A stretch of DNA of 64,000 bases, taken from positions 1-64,000 of the forward strand of contig JBFEUI010000001.1 in NCBI GenBank assembly GCA_041547565.1, written 5' to 3'. Source of the DNA: JBFEUI01 sp041547565 (GTDB lineage: Bacteria > Pseudomonadota > Gammaproteobacteria > Thiohalomonadales > Thiohalomonadaceae). Positions 62,110 through 64,000 of this stretch are shown piece after piece. Position 1 is the first letter of the stretch. Every line of letters begins with the position of its first letter. A program made the position numbers and the translations under genes. The notes beneath the pieces are model-generated. The model was not told where the DNA came from. It made no database searches and saw only the letters and a program-made list of their open reading frames with translations.

Positions 62110-62763
62110 ATGTCAGTCACCGCCATTTTACTGAGCAAGGAGATTACACTCGCCCTCAGCGTATACTGTGTGTGCATTGTGGCAGTAGAAGTTCTGGTCA
62201 ATCGACTGCACCAAGGTGTCACTGATATCGGCATCACAGCATGGATGGTGGAACACATCGCCCTGCCCCTCGCCCGTGCTGCCGTCCTGTCCCTGTTTGT
62301 ACTCATCGCCTATCCCGCCCTGTTCGGCCTGGAGGCAGCCCCTCCTCTTGCACAGGTACTGTTCGCCGAGAACGGACGTCTCACGGCGCTGGTCAATCTG
62401 GCATTTGTCATCAGCCTGCTGTTGCCCCTGCTGCCATTTGGCGGACGCAGGCAGGGGCTGATTCTGCCGCTGCAGGGCATCGCGCTGTCCATGCTGCTGT
62501 TCAACTGGACGGCAACAGCCATCGGCATCGATGACTACAGTTACTGGCCGGGAACCGCCAATGCCGTGGCCGTCATTGCCATCAGCCTCATTGCGCCGCA
62601 GCTCGCACACCATATCAGCCACTGGTTGGGGGCACATGTTGACCGCATCGCCACTCGCGAGGGATTCGAGGACCTGGTGTTCGAGGGGCTGCTGCTGTTT
62701 CTCCAGGCGCCCGCCATCATCGTCTACAGCCTGTCACTGGGGCGGCAGCTTACACCTGGCTAG
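62110..62763 (+). CDS. Hypothetical membrane protein
   Basis: A 217-residue protein with about six membrane segments: LALSVYCVCIVAVEVLV, PLARAAVLSLFVLIAYPAL, LTALVNLAFVISLLLPLLP, LILPLQGIALSMLLF, AVAVIAISLIAPQLA and LLLFLQAPAIIVYSL. No catalytic motif or family signature is evident. It follows the fused kinase gene by 11 bases, suggesting a small operon, and its 3' end faces the peroxidase gene. Confidence 0.7.
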   Translation: MSVTAILLSKEITLALSVYCVCIVAVEVLVNRLHQGVTDIGITAWMVEHIALPLARAAVLSLFVLIAYPALFGLEAAPPLAQVLFAENGRLTALVNLAFVISLLLPLLPFGGRRQGLILPLQGIALSMLLFNWTATAIGIDDYSYWPGTANAVAVIAISLIAPQLAHHISHWLGAHVDRIATREGFEDLVFEGLLLFLQAPAIIVYSLSLGRQLTPG

Positions 62764-62770
62764 CACCCAG

Positions 62771-63763
62771 TCAACGCTTGCGCTTTTCCAGCTCCTTGTC
62801 GCTCAAGGCACCGAAGAATGCCGCCATGTCACTGACCTGCTGGTCGCTGACATTTTTATCAAGCACCAGGCGCGCCATGAGCCGAATCGCCTCATCCATG
62901 CTGGCCACACCGCCATCATGAAAATAGGGTGATGTGAGCGCGACATTGCGCAATTGCGGCACCTTGAAGACCATACGGTCACTCTCATCCCTGGTGACTT
63001 CAAAACGGCCGGGGTCCTTCTGGTTGCGGTAACTGCCGTATTGCTCCAGTTTCTCGAACAGCCCGCCGCCCAGTAGCGCGCCGTCGTGGCATTTGGTGCA
63101 ACCCAGCGACAGGAAGGCATCAAGCCCCCTGAGTTCCCGAGCAGTCAATGCTGCCGTGTCACCATTCATAAAGTCGTCAAAACGCGATTCGGAGCGCAGT
63201 GTTCGCTCGAAAGCGGCGATGCCTTCGGCCATGTTCTGGTAGGTGATGGGCTCGGCCGTATCCGGAAACGCGGCCGCGAACAGTTTCCTGTACTCATCAA
63301 TGCCCTTGAGCTTGTCAACGACAGCCTGCTCGCTGGGCATGCCCATCTCGATCGGATTCAATATCGGTTGCTTGGCCTGGTCGGCGAGGTCCTCGGCACG
63401 GCCATCCCAGAACTGGCTGAACTGCCAGCCCGCATTGAGCACCGTCGGCGTGTTGCGTGTTCCAAGTTGCCCCTTGGCACCGGGCGAGGTAGGCAGATTA
63501 TCAACTCCGGCATTGCCCCCCTGATCAAGGTGATGGCAGGAAGCGCAGGACTGCGTATCGTTGATAGACAGCCGCTTATCAAAGAAAAGCTTTTTGCCCA
63601 GCGCAATCTTCTCGGCACTATCCTGCTCCGCCCCTGGCATCGCTTCCGGCAGCGGCTCAAAGTAGCGCGAGGCCTTGCGCAACAGTTTTCCTGCGTCATC
63701 CGCCCATGCAGACTGCACCAGCAACAGACTCGCAAACATTAAGATCATGGCAATGGTTCTCAT
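62771..63763 (-). CDS. Diheme cytochrome c peroxidase
   Basis: A 330-residue exported protein with signal peptide MRTIAMILMFASLLLVQSAW (cleaved near AWA-DD). Two CxxCH heme sites: CASCH (73-77, electron transfer to the peroxidatic side) and CTKCH (222-226). TRNTPTVLNAGW and KVPQLRNVALTSPYFHDGG are the conserved loops of the bacterial diheme peroxidase/MauG class. It would reduce hydrogen peroxide in the periplasm using cytochrome c electrons. Several earlier in-frame codons exist; the ATG at 63763 is chosen because the signal peptide starts there. Confidence 0.9.
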   Translation of the reverse strand: MRTIAMILMFASLLLVQSAWADDAGKLLRKASRYFEPLPEAMPGAEQDSAEKIALGKKLFFDKRLSINDTQSCASCHHLDQGGNAGVDNLPTSPGAKGQLGTRNTPTVLNAGWQFSQFWDGRAEDLADQAKQPILNPIEMGMPSEQAVVDKLKGIDEYRKLFAAAFPDTAEPITYQNMAEGIAAFERTLRSESRFDDFMNGDTAALTARELRGLDAFLSLGCTKCHDGALLGGGLFEKLEQYGSYRNQKDPGRFEVTRDESDRMVFKVPQLRNVALTSPYFHDGGVASMDEAIRLMARLVLDKNVSDQQVSDMAAFFGALSDKELEKRKR

Positions 63764-63945
63764 GGCTTGCACCTTCAACAGTGAACGCGGTAATTTTGAT
63801 AAGGCAGTCCCTACATTATATACAACAAATACGGTGTGTTCTGTGTGGGAGCGGACTCGCAAACAACGGTTGGTCGGCCCTGACCGCAAAAGCGGGATGA
63901 CAGGAATTGTTTCTCTCCGCCCAACAGAACAAAAAAGGATTCATA

Positions 63946-64000
63946 ATGGAAATTGTCAGTTGCGAGAATGCCGAACATTACACATGGGGCGGTAGTTGCG
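63946..64000 (+). CDS. Start of a cupin-like protein (partial)
   Basis: Only 18 codons are visible, after a clear ribosome site (AAAAAGGA). The peptide MEIVSCENAEHYTWGGSC resembles the N-terminus of small cupin proteins (NAEHYxWG, then Cys), but the window ends there. The gap 63764-63945 between this and the divergent peroxidase gene holds no other gene. Confidence 0.5.
   Translation, partial: MEIVSCENAEHYTWGGSC

Overview
The window looks like a chromosomal core segment of a free-living or symbiotic gammaproteobacterium with a GC-rich genome. Gene orders typical of that class are nearly intact: nlpD-yqaA-pcm-surE, truD-ispF-ispD-ftsB-eno-kdsA-pyrG-tilS-accA-dnaE, the lpxA-fabZ-lpxD-skp-bamA-rseP-dxr-cdsA-uppS-frr-pyrH-tsf-rpsB block, then map-glnD-dapC-dapD-dapE. 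A complete Gram-negative envelope programme, an MCP, a GGDEF/EAL protein and a diheme peroxidase fit a motile, respiring bacterium. GnnA/GnnB-like genes next to lpxB point to lineages with Acidithiobacillus-like lipid A. I cannot name the genus. No rRNA, tRNA, CRISPR array, prophage or insertion sequence was seen.

Layout. 1-3.1 kb: nlpD (cut by the left edge), a YqaA-type membrane protein, pcm and surE on the minus strand, then a divergent Smr protein. 3.1-4.9 kb: an MCP with a FliA-like promoter. 4.9-18.4 kb: minus-strand housekeeping genes from truD to dnaE (tRNA modification, isoprenoid precursors, division, glycolysis, KDO, CTP, tRNA-Ile lysidinylation, fatty acid synthesis, replication), with one plus-strand NnrS-like membrane gene between accA and dnaE. 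18.4-20.6 kb: an ATPase with an MshEN-like N-terminus lies between dnaE and rnhB, which are normally neighbours. 20.6-24.1 kb: gnnA-gnnB-lpxB on the plus strand, apparently a locally inverted block, ending in a bidirectional terminator against lpxA. 24.1-36.5 kb: one long minus-strand block from rpsB down to lpxA, covering translation, undecaprenyl and phospholipid precursors, the BamA machine and lipid A. 36.7-48.7 kb: plus-strand map, glnD, the succinylase-branch lysine genes dapC, dapD and dapE, an ArsC-like protein, an unrecognised coiled-coil/winged-helix protein and a PAS-GGDEF-EAL protein; a small thioesterase and a VOC protein lie on the other strand. 48.7-53.8 kb: a calcium-binding-repeat protein with a second FliA-like promoter, a short PutA and a TesA-like lipoprotein. 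53.8-64 kb: a STAS-like protein, rtcB-archease, tsaB, an outer-membrane barrel, yoaA, a conserved unknown, a fused APH/P-loop kinase, a membrane protein, a diheme peroxidase and the first codons of a cupin-like protein.

Two families of non-coding structure recur. Five gene gaps hold palindromic elements whose arms are degenerate short-period repeats (GTGAAGG, GTGAAAC, GCAAAG types); in two cases an arm supplies the stop codon of the neighbouring gene. Separately, a repeat with the core CGCGGCATACC lies just beyond the intrinsic terminators of eno and of the outer-membrane protein gene.

The most interesting leads are the predicted 2,3-diaminoglucose lipid A pathway (GnnA/GnnB with an LpxA carrying Met169), the pair of FliA-like promoters tying an unknown calcium-binding protein to the motility regulon, the MshEN-AAA ATPase with a structured leader, and a PutA whose NAD-ribose-binding Glu is replaced by Arg. 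Family assignments rest on motifs read by eye; no database search was run.
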